A program made the translations under genes and the position numbers. Shown here in pieces: positions 42,191-51,310 of a stretch of 64,000 nucleotides of DNA. Source of the DNA: Bovifimicola ammoniilytica (lineage in GTDB: Bacteria > Bacillota > Clostridia > Lachnospirales > Lachnospiraceae); assembly GCF_025567085.1 (NCBI RefSeq), contig NZ_JAOQJN010000001.1, forward strand, positions 124,001 to 188,000, read 5' to 3'. Numbering within the stretch: the first letter of the stretch is position 1; each line of letters starts with the position of its first letter. The notes under the pieces were generated by a model. The model made no database searches. It was not told the DNA's origin and worked only from the letters and a program-made list of their open reading frames with translations.

Positions 42191-43882
42191 ATGAAGATTT
42201 TATTAGTAGCAATTAATGCCAAATATATACATTCTAACCTTGCAGTATACTGTCTTAAGAAATATTCTAAAGAATATGATAATAATATTGAGATAGCAGA
42301 ATATACGATTAATCAGCAGATGGAATTTATATTGCAGGACATTTATAAGAGAAATGCAGATGTAGTAGCATTTTCTTGTTATATATGGAATATAGAATAT
42401 GTTACGGCAATTATAAAAGATTTGAAGAAGATAATGAAGAATAATGATATCTGGGTTGGTGGACCGGAGGTGTCATACAGAGCCACATCGTTCCTTGAAG
42501 AATATAAAGAAGTTAAAGGCGTGATGATAGGCGAGGGTGAGAAAAGCTTTAACTGGCTTACTAAGGAATATGTAGAGGATACTAAAGACTTTTCTAATAT
42601 TAAGGGAGTTGTATACAGAGACGGTGAAGAACTGAAGGCAACACCTTGTGAAGAATTGTTAGACCTTAGTGATGTGCCATTTCCATATGATGATTTAGAT
42701 AAATTCAAAAATAAAATCATATACTATGAGAGCAGCCGCGGTTGTCCGTATTCGTGCAGTTATTGTCTGTCATCTATTGATAAGAAGTTGAGATTCAGAA
42801 ATCTTGAGCTGGTTAAATCTGAACTGAAAATATTTATAGACCATAAGATTCCACAGGTTAAGTTCGTGGACAGAACATTTAATTGTAATAAGAAGCACGC
42901 AATGGAAATATGGAGATTTATCAATGAAAATGATAATGGAGTAACGAATTTCCATTTTGAAATATCGGCTGATATTATCGATGAAGAAGAACTTGCATTA
43001 TTTAAGACTATGAGACCGGGACTTATACAGTTAGAAATCGGAGTGCAGACTACTAATCCGGTTACAATAAAAGAAATTGATAGAATTATGAATCTGGACA
43101 AATTACGATATGTAGTTGAGAAAATTAATAGCTTTAATAATATACACCAGCATCTTGATCTGATTGCCGGATTACCATATGAGGATTATAACAGCTTTGT
43201 TAAATCATTTAATGATGTGTATGCGATGCGGCCTGAACAGCTTCAACTTGGCTTCTTAAAGGTATTAAGCGGAGCAAAGATGGAGAGAAAGTCAGAAGAA
43301 TATGGTCTTGTATACACGACACTTCCACCTTATGAAGTTCTTACAACAAAATGGCTTGATTACGACAGAGTATTGGAACTAAAAACCATAGAAAATATGG
43401 TCGAAATATATTATAATAGCAGACAGTTTACGAATGCACTTGCATGGCTTGAGAATCAATTTGAAACACCTTTTAAAATGTTTGAAGGTATTGGAAAATA
43501 TTATGAGCTTCATAAATTAAATGAAGTGAAGCATAATAGAATTCAGATGTATGAGATTTTGCTTGAATATGTTAAGAGTGTTTGTGAAGATTATAAGGTA
43601 TTTGAGGAACTTCTTAAACTGGATGTATATCTTAGAGAAAATATTAAGAGCCGTCCTGCATTTGCAGGGGACAACCATAAGGAAGAATTAAGAGATTACT
43701 ATCATGAATATAGAAGTGAAGGCAAAAATATCCATATTGAACTATTTAACATTAATATCAGAAAATGGATTAATAATAGAACTATTGAGCAGACAGAGCA
43801 GGTAGTTATGTTTGATTATAGAGAGAAGGATCCGATTACATTGTGGTGCAGACTAAATTATCTTACAGACAAAACTATTTGA
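42191..43882 (+). CDS. B12-binding radical SAM protein
   Basis: A 563-residue enzyme with an N-terminal cobalamin-binding domain (about 1-130), a radical SAM barrel with the CX3CX2C cluster motif in SRGCPYSCSYC near 181-191, and a C-terminal DUF4080-type region. B12-dependent members often methylate unreactive carbons, but this subfamily has no proven reaction. The frame is open 35 codons upstream through the repeat element, but AAAGAGGT right before the ATG at 42191 fixes the start. nth follows after 28 bp. Confidence 0.88.
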   Translation: MKILLVAINAKYIHSNLAVYCLKKYSKEYDNNIEIAEYTINQQMEFILQDIYKRNADVVAFSCYIWNIEYVTAIIKDLKKIMKNNDIWVGGPEVSYRATSFLEEYKEVKGVMIGEGEKSFNWLTKEYVEDTKDFSNIKGVVYRDGEELKATPCEELLDLSDVPFPYDDLDKFKNKIIYYESSRGCPYSCSYCLSSIDKKLRFRNLELVKSELKIFIDHKIPQVKFVDRTFNCNKKHAMEIWRFINENDNGVTNFHFEISADIIDEEELALFKTMRPGLIQLEIGVQTTNPVTIKEIDRIMNLDKLRYVVEKINSFNNIHQHLDLIAGLPYEDYNSFVKSFNDVYAMRPEQLQLGFLKVLSGAKMERKSEEYGLVYTTLPPYEVLTTKWLDYDRVLELKTIENMVEIYYNSRQFTNALAWLENQFETPFKMFEGIGKYYELHKLNEVKHNRIQMYEILLEYVKSVCEDYKVFEELLKLDVYLRENIKSRPAFAGDNHKEELRDYYHEYRSEGKNIHIELFNINIRKWINNRTIEQTEQVVMFDYREKDPITLWCRLNYLTDKTI

Positions 43883-43910
43883 CAGCACATTTTATGACAG
43901 GGAGGAAAAA

Positions 43911-44549
43911 ATGGTATCTAAGAAAAAAGTAAATGAGATAATGAGACTTTTAGATGAAGAATATGGTACAGAATACAGATGTTATCTTAATCATGATAAT
44001 GCATGGCAGTTACTTATAGCTACTATATTGAGTGCACAATGTACGGATGCCAGAGTCAATATTGTTACTAAAGATTTGTTTACTAAATACGATACGCTTG
44101 AGAAATTCGCAAAGGCAGACCAGAAAGAATTAGAAAGAGATATTTATGCAACAGGCTTCTATAAGAATAAGGCAAAGAATATCATTGCGTGTGCAAATAG
44201 GATAATAGATGTGTATAGTGGGGAAGTACCGTTTGAACTTGATGATTTATTAACACTTGCGGGTGTTGGAAGAAAGACTGCGAATGTCATAAGAGGAAAT
44301 ATTTATAATATACCAAGTATCGTTGTAGATACGCATGTCAAACGCATTTCGAAGAAATTAGGACTTACGAATGAGACAGACCCGGAGAAGATAGAATTCG
44401 AATTGATGAAGGTGTTACCGAAAGACCACTGGATACTTTATAATATTCACATAATTACTTTGGGAAGAACAATATGTACTGCGAGAAACCCTAAATGTGA
44501 AGAGTGTTTCTTGAAAGATTGTTGTGAGGAAAAGAAAAATAATGGTTAA
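43911..44549 (+). CDS. nth: Endonuclease III
   Basis: A DNA glycosylase/AP lyase for oxidised pyrimidines, 212 residues. The helix-hairpin-helix LAGVGRKTANVI near 115-126 carries the catalytic lysine, VDTHVKR near 140 the catalytic aspartate, and the C-terminal [4Fe-4S] site is C-X6-C-X2-C-X5-C (CTARNPKCEECFLKDCC). GGGAGG precedes the ATG. It overlaps the next exonuclease gene by 8 bp. Confidence 0.95.
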   Translation: MVSKKKVNEIMRLLDEEYGTEYRCYLNHDNAWQLLIATILSAQCTDARVNIVTKDLFTKYDTLEKFAKADQKELERDIYATGFYKNKAKNIIACANRIIDVYSGEVPFELDDLLTLAGVGRKTANVIRGNIYNIPSIVVDTHVKRISKKLGLTNETDPEKIEFELMKVLPKDHWILYNIHIITLGRTICTARNPKCEECFLKDCCEEKKNNG

Positions 44550-45270
44550 CAAATACGTTGTAATAGACTTAGAAACGACAGGTTTGTCGCCTGAAAGAGA
44601 CAAAATAATCGAAATAGGTGCGGTTAAAATTGAAAATGGAATTTTGACGGGAACTTATTCAAAACTGGTAAATCCCAATGTAGAAATAAGCGACAGGATT
44701 GTAGAAATTACGGGAATCACATCAGATATGATAAAAAAATGTCCGTTTATAGGAGAGGTTTTGCAGGAATTTATGCAGTTCGTTGGTGACAGCATAATTA
44801 TAGGACATAGTATTAAGTTCGATATATCGTTTCTTGTAAATGCATTGTATAAAGAGGGATTAAGTGAGTATGTCAAGGGCTACGAGACTATCGATACACT
44901 TAATATAGCCAGGAAATGTATACCGGGGGGCGTAAGTAAGCGTTTAGCAGACTTATGTGTTATGTATGGTATCGAAGATAAAGAACATCATCGGGCATTA
45001 AATGATGCATTTGTGACACACAAGTTATATGAAAAATTGTGTGAAATATATGAAAATGAGGGAGAGGGAATTATTTTCAAACCGGAGATGTTAGTATGTA
45101 AGCCTTATAAAGACAAAGAAGCTCCAAAAGGACAGATTAAATTCCTAAAGGAGCTTCTGAGATATCATAATCTTACATCAGAATATGATATAGATAAAAT
45201 GAGCCAGAGGGAAGTAAGCAGATACGTTGATAAAATTATATTAAACTACGGAAGAATGAAGAAAATTTAA
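44542..45270 (+). CDS. DnaQ-like 3'-5' exonuclease
   Basis: A 242-residue DEDDh exonuclease: VIDLETTGLSPERD near residues 6-19 gives the first two acidic ligands, GHSIKFDISFL near 95 the third, and HHRALNDAF near 155 the catalytic histidine and last aspartate. It resembles the proofreading domain of PolC/epsilon but stands alone, with a ~60-residue C-terminal extension of unknown role. A GTG start six codons upstream is possible. Overlap with nth suggests a repair-linked operon. It converges on the next gene, overlapping by 30 bp. Confidence 0.87.
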   Translation: MVNKYVVIDLETTGLSPERDKIIEIGAVKIENGILTGTYSKLVNPNVEISDRIVEITGITSDMIKKCPFIGEVLQEFMQFVGDSIIIGHSIKFDISFLVNALYKEGLSEYVKGYETIDTLNIARKCIPGGVSKRLADLCVMYGIEDKEHHRALNDAFVTHKLYEKLCEIYENEGEGIIFKPEMLVCKPYKDKEAPKGQIKFLKELLRYHNLTSEYDIDKMSQREVSRYVDKIILNYGRMKKI

Positions 45271-45852
45271 TATAGGTTTTTTGGTGATTGAATCTAACGC
45301 ATCAGCATATTCTAAAAGTGCATTTATCTTATCTGGCTGATTATTCTTAATATATAATTCTGTCAGGAGTCTGTAGCTTGATATCATATCGCATCCGATT
45401 CTGACAGAGTATTCCAGTGCTTCAATAGCTTCATTATCAAACCCAAGTTCGTTGAGTCTTTTGGCATATTTCTGGATAGAACTGATTAGTGTTATGAAGT
45501 TATCACTATATTCGCTAAGTACAGTTAAGTTAGCCGGTCCATATTCTGCTTTTAATTCAGTATTTGACTTATTTGACAGGTTAACAATTTTTTTATCCCT
45601 TAAATCTACAAAATTCTTCTGTATTTTTTTAATATTATCATCATTAATTTCAAGAAATAGTATTGATTTTTCAGAAACTGTGATATAATTGAGTGAACTA
45701 AGAGGCTTTTTGCGGGTTAAGTTTGCCCTTGCCTCATTTTCAAAAAGAGTATTCTTACTGTCGGTGGTTTTAGTTTTGCTCTTTCGAAGCTCATATCTGA
45801 CCCAGAAACAGAATACAAGGAAACAGTATAGAAAAGGTAACTTTGGCAACAT
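45241..45852 (-). CDS. Hypothetical membrane-anchored protein with TPR-like helices
   Basis: A 203-residue protein with one hydrophobic segment at the N-terminus (about 4-17), a basic stretch, a central mixed region, and a helical C-terminal part (about 120-195) whose LNELGFDNEAIEALEYSVRIG and LYIKNNQPDKINALLEYA look like tetratricopeptide-type repeats. No named family is recognised. GGAG lies 10 bases before the ATG. Its 3' end overlaps the convergent exonuclease gene. Confidence 0.65.
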   Translation of the reverse strand: MLPKLPFLYCFLVFCFWVRYELRKSKTKTTDSKNTLFENEARANLTRKKPLSSLNYITVSEKSILFLEINDDNIKKIQKNFVDLRDKKIVNLSNKSNTELKAEYGPANLTVLSEYSDNFITLISSIQKYAKRLNELGFDNEAIEALEYSVRIGCDMISSYRLLTELYIKNNQPDKINALLEYADALDSITKKPILNFLHSSVV

Positions 45853-45912
45853 TGTTTATCAACTCCATTTATTATTATTTGGCACAACGTATATAGAAAG
45901 AGGTATATTTAT

Positions 45913-46017
45913 ATGATTAATTTTAACTCAAACAAATCAAAAAAATTATTTTCGAAAATAATAATCGGTATATTAGTGCTCGCTATGATACTTTCGGTAA
46001 TTGTACCATTTATGTAA
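45913..46017 (+). CDS. Small single-span membrane protein (34 residues)
   Basis: A short ORF encoding a polar, lysine-rich N-terminus (NFNSNKSKKLF) and one transmembrane helix (about residues 15-33) that runs to the end. AGAGGT stands eight bases before the ATG, a good site, and the gene is divergent from the hypothetical at 45241. It resembles in layout the tiny C-tail-anchored proteins of Gram-positives (Prli42-like), but sequence identity is too short to claim. Confidence 0.6.
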   Translation: MINFNSNKSKKLFSKIIIGILVLAMILSVIVPFM

Positions 46018-46083
46018 GTATATACTACCATTTAAGAATCTAAAAAACAACATATTATAATACAATAAGTTACAAATATTACA

Positions 46084-46172
46084 GGTTGAAAGAAATATTT
46101 TGAAAGAAAGGAATATGTGCTGCCCCGGCTTTCAACCAGGTTAATGGGCAATATCAGAGAAGAGTCTGATAT
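46084..46172 (+). ncRNA. Structured leader with possible H-type pseudoknot, VanW gene
   Basis: A 9 bp stem GGTTGAAAG/CTTTCAACC (46084-46092, 46129-46137) has TGCCC at the end of its loop (46121-46125), which can pair with GGGCA past the stem (46146-46150), making a pseudoknot. A second hairpin, ATATCAGA-GAAGAG-TCTGATAT (46151-46172), ends 3 bases before the start and holds the only SD-like purines in its loop. A -10 TATAAT lies at 46056-46061. It matches none of the riboswitch classes I know. Confidence 0.5.
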
Positions 46173-46174
46173 GC

Positions 46175-47815
46175 ATGGGTATTAAGATGGAAATTGAGAT
46201 TAACAAAAATAAAGCTTTATTTGGAGTAGCTGCTATATTATGCATTTTACTTATTGCTTTATTTGGAGTTAATGTATATGCCGATGATACACCTATAACC
46301 AAGGGAATAACTAAAGGAATAACTATTGGTGATATTGATGTAAGTGGTATGACAGAAGAAGAAGCCATGAATAAGGCAAATGAGTACATTAACGGTTTTA
46401 CATCTAAGGTAATAACATTAGATGTAGATGGCAATAAAGTTCAGGTTACAGCAGGAGAATTAGGATATTACTGGAAGAATACAGATATCGTTAAAGATGC
46501 TGCTTCACATTGCCTGGAAGGAAATGTAATCAAAAGATATGAAGAGGCAAAAGATATTGAACATAATGGCCTCAAGTATGAATTCGAGGTAGATGTAAAT
46601 GATGAGGTTATGACTAATACAATTAATGAAAAATGTGGACAGTATAACATTCCTCATGTGAATGCACAGTTGATAAGAACAGATTCATCATTTTCAATTT
46701 CACAGGAATCTACCGGACGAATGATTGATATGGATACATCAATCAGTGCATTACATAAATTCCTTTTAGATGAATGGAATAAGAGTGATACTGATTTTAC
46801 TCTTATAGTTGTAGATGATAAACCGGTAGCTACAGTAGCAGATTGCGAAAGAGTTAAGGATGTACTTGGAACTTTCTCAACTAAGTTCTCAACAGGAAGT
46901 AGTAATTACAACAGAAATGAGAATATGAGAAATGGTATAAAACTTCTTAATGGAATAACATTATGTCAGGGTGAGACAATGTCAGTCAACTCTTTCTTAG
47001 AACCATGGACAGCAGGTAATGGCTGGAAAGCAGCAGGTACATATGTAAATGGTAAGGTTGAAGACAGCCTTGGAGGAGGAATATGCCAGGTTTCAACAAC
47101 ACTTTATAATGCAGTGCTTTTAGCAGAGTTAGAAGTAGTTGAGAGATATAACCATTCAATGAGTGTAGGTTATGTTCCATTATCTATGGATGCAGCATTA
47201 GCAGGAACATGGAAAGATTTAAAGATTAAGAATAATACAGATACACCTATATATATTGAGGGAATCTATGATGCCTCAGGAAAATTGACATTTAATATCT
47301 ATGGTGAGGAAACCAGACCATCTAACAGAAAGGTGGAATATGTAAGTGAAACTCTTTCAACTATTCCATCATCACAGGTAGTTAAACAGGATGCTTCTAA
47401 GCCGGCAGGATACAGAGCAGTAACAAGCAGAGGACACACAGGATATACAGCAAGACTCTGGAAGAAAGTATATGTAGATGGTGTGCTTCAGAGTGAAGAA
47501 GTAGTTAACAAGAGTTCATATTCAGCTTCACCAACATATGTAACAGTAGGTACTGGCGCAGCAGCACAGCCAGAGACACCTGCAGCTACACCAGAGACCC
47601 CAGCACAGGCACCATCCCCAGACCAGACACCGGCAGTACCCGATCAGACACCTGTACAGGATAATACATCAGGTGGTCAGACAAATGGACAGAATAATTC
47701 ATCAAATACAGGTTCAGGTCAACCGGCAGGTGGTAATCAGAATTCAGGTGATAATTCTAATGCTAATGCAGGAGGAACAGATGCACCGGCAGCATCAGAT
47801 ACAGCAACACAGTAG
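46175..47815 (+). CDS. VanW-family cell-wall-associated protein
   Basis: A 546-residue exported or membrane-anchored protein. Signal/anchor at about residues 14-36; two peptidoglycan-binding-like (PG_binding_4) segments (about 48-220); the VanW domain (about 245-375) with GGGICQVSTTLYNA; a G5-like domain (about 385-455, ending VVNKSSYSASPTYVTVG); and a low-complexity P/T/Q/N/G tail. No LPXTG is present. The VanW role is unproven, though the architecture suggests peptidoglycan contact. Start at 46175 or the ATG four codons later. The structured leader upstream hints at RNA-level control. Confidence 0.88.
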   Translation: MGIKMEIEINKNKALFGVAAILCILLIALFGVNVYADDTPITKGITKGITIGDIDVSGMTEEEAMNKANEYINGFTSKVITLDVDGNKVQVTAGELGYYWKNTDIVKDAASHCLEGNVIKRYEEAKDIEHNGLKYEFEVDVNDEVMTNTINEKCGQYNIPHVNAQLIRTDSSFSISQESTGRMIDMDTSISALHKFLLDEWNKSDTDFTLIVVDDKPVATVADCERVKDVLGTFSTKFSTGSSNYNRNENMRNGIKLLNGITLCQGETMSVNSFLEPWTAGNGWKAAGTYVNGKVEDSLGGGICQVSTTLYNAVLLAELEVVERYNHSMSVGYVPLSMDAALAGTWKDLKIKNNTDTPIYIEGIYDASGKLTFNIYGEETRPSNRKVEYVSETLSTIPSSQVVKQDASKPAGYRAVTSRGHTGYTARLWKKVYVDGVLQSEEVVNKSSYSASPTYVTVGTGAAAQPETPAATPETPAQAPSPDQTPAVPDQTPVQDNTSGGQTNGQNNSSNTGSGQPAGGNQNSGDNSNANAGGTDAPAASDTATQ

Positions 47816-47858
47816 GTAATTAGAGAATGCATTACACAAAATACTAATCAGATTAAGA

Positions 47859-47889
47859 TTAATTCGGGTGTTTTTTACACCCGAATTAA
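47859..47889. terminator. Perfect inverted repeat after the VanW gene
   Basis: A 13 bp perfect stem (47859-47871 and 47877-47889) with a TTTTT loop. There is no T-tract after it, so it is either a weak terminator or an mRNA end stabiliser. Confidence 0.6.
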
Positions 47890-47927
47890 ATTATACACAT
47901 AATAAATTAAAGGTACAGGTATATCAT

Positions 47928-48923
47928 ATGAAAGCAGGAAAGCTATCTGAATCTGTTCTGAAACGTTCAGTATTAAAGACAATTAAATACAAAAGTGATG
48001 ATATGTATACATTTGCAAATGTTGGAAATGATGCAGCAGTTTCTAAAGATGGAACTGTTATGTCATCATGTGTGGCAGGTTTAATGCTGAGTGAAGATAA
48101 TCTTTATTTTGATTGCAAGAGAGCCATATATGCAGCTATGGCTAATGTATGTGCTGAGGGTGGAGTGCCTGCGACAATGAACGTAGATGTAATTATACCT
48201 GAGAAGAGATTAGAATCAGAATTAAAAGAATTAACAAGATATATTGCGAAGATTGCATTAGAAGCCAATATTCATATTACAGGAGGCAATACTGAGGTTA
48301 CAAGAGCAGTTAAAAGCCCTGTTGTGACATTTACGGTGCTCGGACATTATATCTATGATACATATATTGATGCAAGTGAATGGGTTAAAGAGGACTATGA
48401 CATTGTATTAACCAAACAGATTGGTATGTCCGGAACAGTTGCACTTGCGAAAGAAAAATATAATGAGCTAAAAGAGAAATTTCAGGTAAGCTATCTTAAG
48501 AAAGCACTTGATATGGAGAAATATTTAGACGTACGAAGTGAGGCAGCAGTCGCGGGAAGCCTTGGTGTCAGAGTTATGCACGATTTAAGTCGTGGTGGAA
48601 TCTACTTAGGACTATGGCAGCTTGCCACAAAGACTCAAAAAGGCGTTGAAGTAATGATGGACGATATTGATATACGTCAGGAAACGATAGAAATATGCGA
48701 ACCATACGGAATTAATCCATACAAGCTTATGTCTAATGGCGCAATGCTGATGGTTACGGAAGATGGAGAAACACTGGTAAGGGAACTCAGACACCAAGGA
48801 ACAGATGCCCGAATTATTGGAAGGCTCACGAACGATAATGATAAAGTAATCATTAAAAATGAGGATAGAAGATATATTGAGCCTCCTAAGAGAGATGAAT
48901 TAGAGATATTTTTAACGAAATAA
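47928..48923 (+). CDS. AIR-synthase-related (PurM-like) ATP-binding protein, HypE/ThiL-like
   Basis: A 331-residue PurM-superfamily protein. Residues about 40-150 form the N-terminal ATP-binding domain with NVGNDAAV and ANVCAEGGVPATM, and 160-330 the C-terminal domain with MHDLSRGGIYLGLWQLA. This group includes HypE and thiamine-phosphate kinase; no hydrogenase or thiamine genes are near, so the reaction is open. The frame opens at 47868, inside the preceding inverted repeat, but AAAGG upstream of the ATG at 47928 gives a better start. Confidence 0.8.
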   Translation: MKAGKLSESVLKRSVLKTIKYKSDDMYTFANVGNDAAVSKDGTVMSSCVAGLMLSEDNLYFDCKRAIYAAMANVCAEGGVPATMNVDVIIPEKRLESELKELTRYIAKIALEANIHITGGNTEVTRAVKSPVVTFTVLGHYIYDTYIDASEWVKEDYDIVLTKQIGMSGTVALAKEKYNELKEKFQVSYLKKALDMEKYLDVRSEAAVAGSLGVRVMHDLSRGGIYLGLWQLATKTQKGVEVMMDDIDIRQETIEICEPYGINPYKLMSNGAMLMVTEDGETLVRELRHQGTDARIIGRLTNDNDKVIIKNEDRRYIEPPKRDELEIFLTK

Positions 48924-48968
48924 TGAATAACCTGTTATTGGAAACTGAGAATAAAGGAGTGTCCTGAA

Positions 48969-49451
48969 ATGAGAGAAAAAATATTAGAGGCAATCGAGAA
49001 AAATGCCAGAATTGATTTGAAAGATTTAGCAGTGATGTTAGATATCAGCGAAATAGAGTTAGCAAATGAAATTGCAGAAATGGAGAAAGAGAAAATCATC
49101 TGTGGTTATCACACACTTATTAACTGGGATTCTACAAGTGAAGAAAAGGTTACAGCACTTATAGAAGTGCAGGTTACACCACAGAGAGGTTTGGGCTTTG
49201 ATAAGATAGCTGAAAGAATGTATAATTACAGCGAAGTAAGAGCTGTATATCTTATGTCGGGCGGTTTTGATTTTACCGTAATAATCGAAGAAAAGACTAT
49301 GAAAGAGGTAGCACAGTTCGTTACTGAGAGACTTGCACCGCTTGAGGCAATTCGTGGAACAGCCACACATTTTATCCTTAAGAAATATAAAGACCATGGA
49401 ACAGTATTGGTTAGCAATAATAAAGATGAAAGGATGTTGGTTACACCATGA
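48969..49451 (+). CDS. Lrp/AsnC-family transcription regulator
   Basis: A 160-residue feast/famine regulator: an N-terminal helix-turn-helix (about 1-55, LKDLAVMLDISEIELANEIAEM) and a C-terminal ligand-binding RAM domain (about 65-145, VTALIEVQVTPQRG and VYLMSGGFDFTVII). AAAGGAG precedes the ATG. It overlaps the aminotransferase gene by 4 bp (ATGA), so it probably senses an amino acid and controls that gene. Confidence 0.92.
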   Translation: MREKILEAIEKNARIDLKDLAVMLDISEIELANEIAEMEKEKIICGYHTLINWDSTSEEKVTALIEVQVTPQRGLGFDKIAERMYNYSEVRAVYLMSGGFDFTVIIEEKTMKEVAQFVTERLAPLEAIRGTATHFILKKYKDHGTVLVSNNKDERMLVTP

Positions 49452-50623
49452 GAAATCCATTATCAGACGTTGTAGTAGATATCCAGCCATCAGGAATAAG
49501 AAAATTCTTTGATATAGTAAGTGAAATGAAAGATGCAATATCCCTTGGTGTCGGAGAACCTGACTTCGATACACCATGGCATATAAGAGAAGAAGGAATC
49601 TATTCTCTTGAGAAAGGCAGGACTTTTTACACTTCTAATGCAGGATTAAAAGAATTAAAGATAGAGATTTGTAATTATCTTAAACGTAAATTAGATTTAG
49701 ACTATGATTATAATAAAGATGTAATAGTAACAGTTGGCGGAAGTGAAGCAATTGACCTTGCAATTCGTGCAATGATTAATCCAGGTGACGAAGTGTTAAT
49801 TCCACAGCCAAGTTATGTATCATATGTTCCGTGCGTAACACTTGCATATGGTAAGCCTGTTATTATTGAATTAAAAGAAGAGAACCAATTCAGACTTACT
49901 AAGGACGAATTGTTAGAGAGAATCACAGACAAGACTAAGATTCTCATACTCCCATTTCCTAATAATCCGACAGGTGCAATTATGGAGAAGAGAGATTTAG
50001 AAGAAATTGCTAAGGTATGTATCGAAAAGGATATATTTGTTGTTTCTGATGAAATATATTCTGAATTAACATATAATGGCGAAAAACATATCTCAATTGC
50101 ATGTATACCGGGGATGAAAGAGAGAACAATTGTAATAAATGGTTTCTCTAAGGCATATGCAATGACGGGCTGGAGATTAGGCTATGCTGTAGGCCCGGCA
50201 GAAATACTTAAACAGATGATTAAGATACATCAGTTCGCAATTATGTGTGCACCTACAAACAGCCAGTATGCAGCAGTAGAAGCATTAAGAAATGGTGACA
50301 GGGATATTGATAAAATGCGTGAATCTTACAATCAGAGACGTAGATTTCTATTAAATGCATTTAAGGAGATGGGCTTAGATTGTTTCGAGCCATTTGGTGC
50401 ATTTTATATGTTCCCAAGTATCAAGAGATTCGGTATGACTTCAGATGAATTTGCAAACCGTCTTCTTCAGGAGGAGAAAGTTGCAGTAGTTCCGGGAACA
50501 GCATTCGGTGATTGTGGTGAGGGCTTCCTTAGAATCTCGTATGCATATTCGTTAGAAGACCTGAAAGAGGCATTAGGAAGATTAAAAGACTTCATAAGCC
50601 GGCTTGATGCAGAGAAGAAATAG
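49448..50623 (+). CDS. Class I/II PLP-dependent aminotransferase
   Basis: A 391-residue fold-type I aminotransferase. Motifs in order: GVGEPDFDTPWHIRE near 35, NPTGAIM near 174, SDEIYSELTY near 202, the PLP lysine in GFSKAYAMTGWRLGY near 234, and the C-terminal FLRISYAYS arginine that holds the substrate carboxylate. It resembles PatA or aspartate aminotransferases of the Firmicutes; the substrate is uncertain. Translationally coupled to the Lrp-type regulator before it. Confidence 0.9.
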   Translation: MRNPLSDVVVDIQPSGIRKFFDIVSEMKDAISLGVGEPDFDTPWHIREEGIYSLEKGRTFYTSNAGLKELKIEICNYLKRKLDLDYDYNKDVIVTVGGSEAIDLAIRAMINPGDEVLIPQPSYVSYVPCVTLAYGKPVIIELKEENQFRLTKDELLERITDKTKILILPFPNNPTGAIMEKRDLEEIAKVCIEKDIFVVSDEIYSELTYNGEKHISIACIPGMKERTIVINGFSKAYAMTGWRLGYAVGPAEILKQMIKIHQFAIMCAPTNSQYAAVEALRNGDRDIDKMRESYNQRRRFLLNAFKEMGLDCFEPFGAFYMFPSIKRFGMTSDEFANRLLQEEKVAVVPGTAFGDCGEGFLRISYAYSLEDLKEALGRLKDFISRLDAEKK

Positions 50624-50657
50624 CAAGCAAAGAAATGGCATTAAGAAAAGAGGAATT

Positions 50658-51152
50658 ATGTTAAATATAGTATTATTTGAGCCGGAAATTCCACAGAATA
50701 CCGGAAATATAGGAAGAACATGTGTAGCTACAGGGACAAGACTTCATCTTATAGGTCCTATGGGATTTCAGATAACTGAGAAAGCTGTTAAAAGAGCAGG
50801 AATGGATTACTGGGATAAATTAGATGTAATAGAATATGACGGATATGATGATTTCCTTAACAGAAACCCGGGTGCGAAAATATATATGGCAACAACTAAG
50901 GCTAAACATAGATATACAGATGTGAATTATGAGGACGATTGTTATATTATGTTTGGTAAAGAAAGTGCAGGTATTCCGGAGGAGATTCTTGTAGATAATC
51001 CTGAAACCTGCGTAAGAATACCGATGAATCCTGATATACGTTCACTTAATCTTGCTAATTCAGTTGCAATTGTGTTATTTGAAGCATTAAGACAGCAGGA
51101 CTTCAAAGGTATGCAGTCTGAGGGCGAATTACACCGATTAACGTGGAAATAG
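50658..51152 (+). CDS. trmL: tRNA (cytidine/uridine-34-2'-O)-methyltransferase
   Basis: A 164-residue minimal SPOUT methyltransferase that modifies the wobble ribose of tRNA-Leu isoacceptors. The N-terminus LFEPEIPQNTGNIGRTC, the central FGKESAGIPEEIL and the C-terminal IPMNPDIRSLNLANSVAI form the trefoil-knot SAM site, and the length matches TrmL. GAGG sits four bases before the ATG at 50658; a longer open frame to 50604 overlaps the aminotransferase gene. Confidence 0.93.
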   Translation: MLNIVLFEPEIPQNTGNIGRTCVATGTRLHLIGPMGFQITEKAVKRAGMDYWDKLDVIEYDGYDDFLNRNPGAKIYMATTKAKHRYTDVNYEDDCYIMFGKESAGIPEEILVDNPETCVRIPMNPDIRSLNLANSVAIVLFEALRQQDFKGMQSEGELHRLTWK

Positions 51153-51162
51153 GTAAACTTTC

Positions 51163-51309
51163 GGAGGCTACCAGAATATCTACATTGAAACACATACTAA
51201 TCTTTCAGTAGCCTTAAAGTTATATGAGAAGGCGGGTTTTAAGCAAATTAAAAAGTCTCAACAGGTAATTCACAGTACAATGAACAGTTTCTATCTGAAG
51301 AGACTTTAA
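51163..51309 (+). pseudogene. C-terminal remnant of a GNAT acetyltransferase
   Basis: A 48-codon frame with no start or ribosome binding site reads like the last third of a GNAT enzyme: YIETHTNLSVALKLYEKAGF (substrate/CoA helix) then STMNSFYLKRL. An in-frame stop lies just upstream (51154), and the acetyl-CoA-binding core is missing. It sits 10 bp past trmL and ends against the convergent kinase gene, so the rest was probably deleted. Confidence 0.6.
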
Positions 51310-51310
51310 A

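Noticed and set aside
46084..46172. c-di-GMP-II riboswitch before the VanW gene
   Set aside because: It also has a pseudoknot, but I could not align its conserved bases; I keep it only as an unclassified leader.
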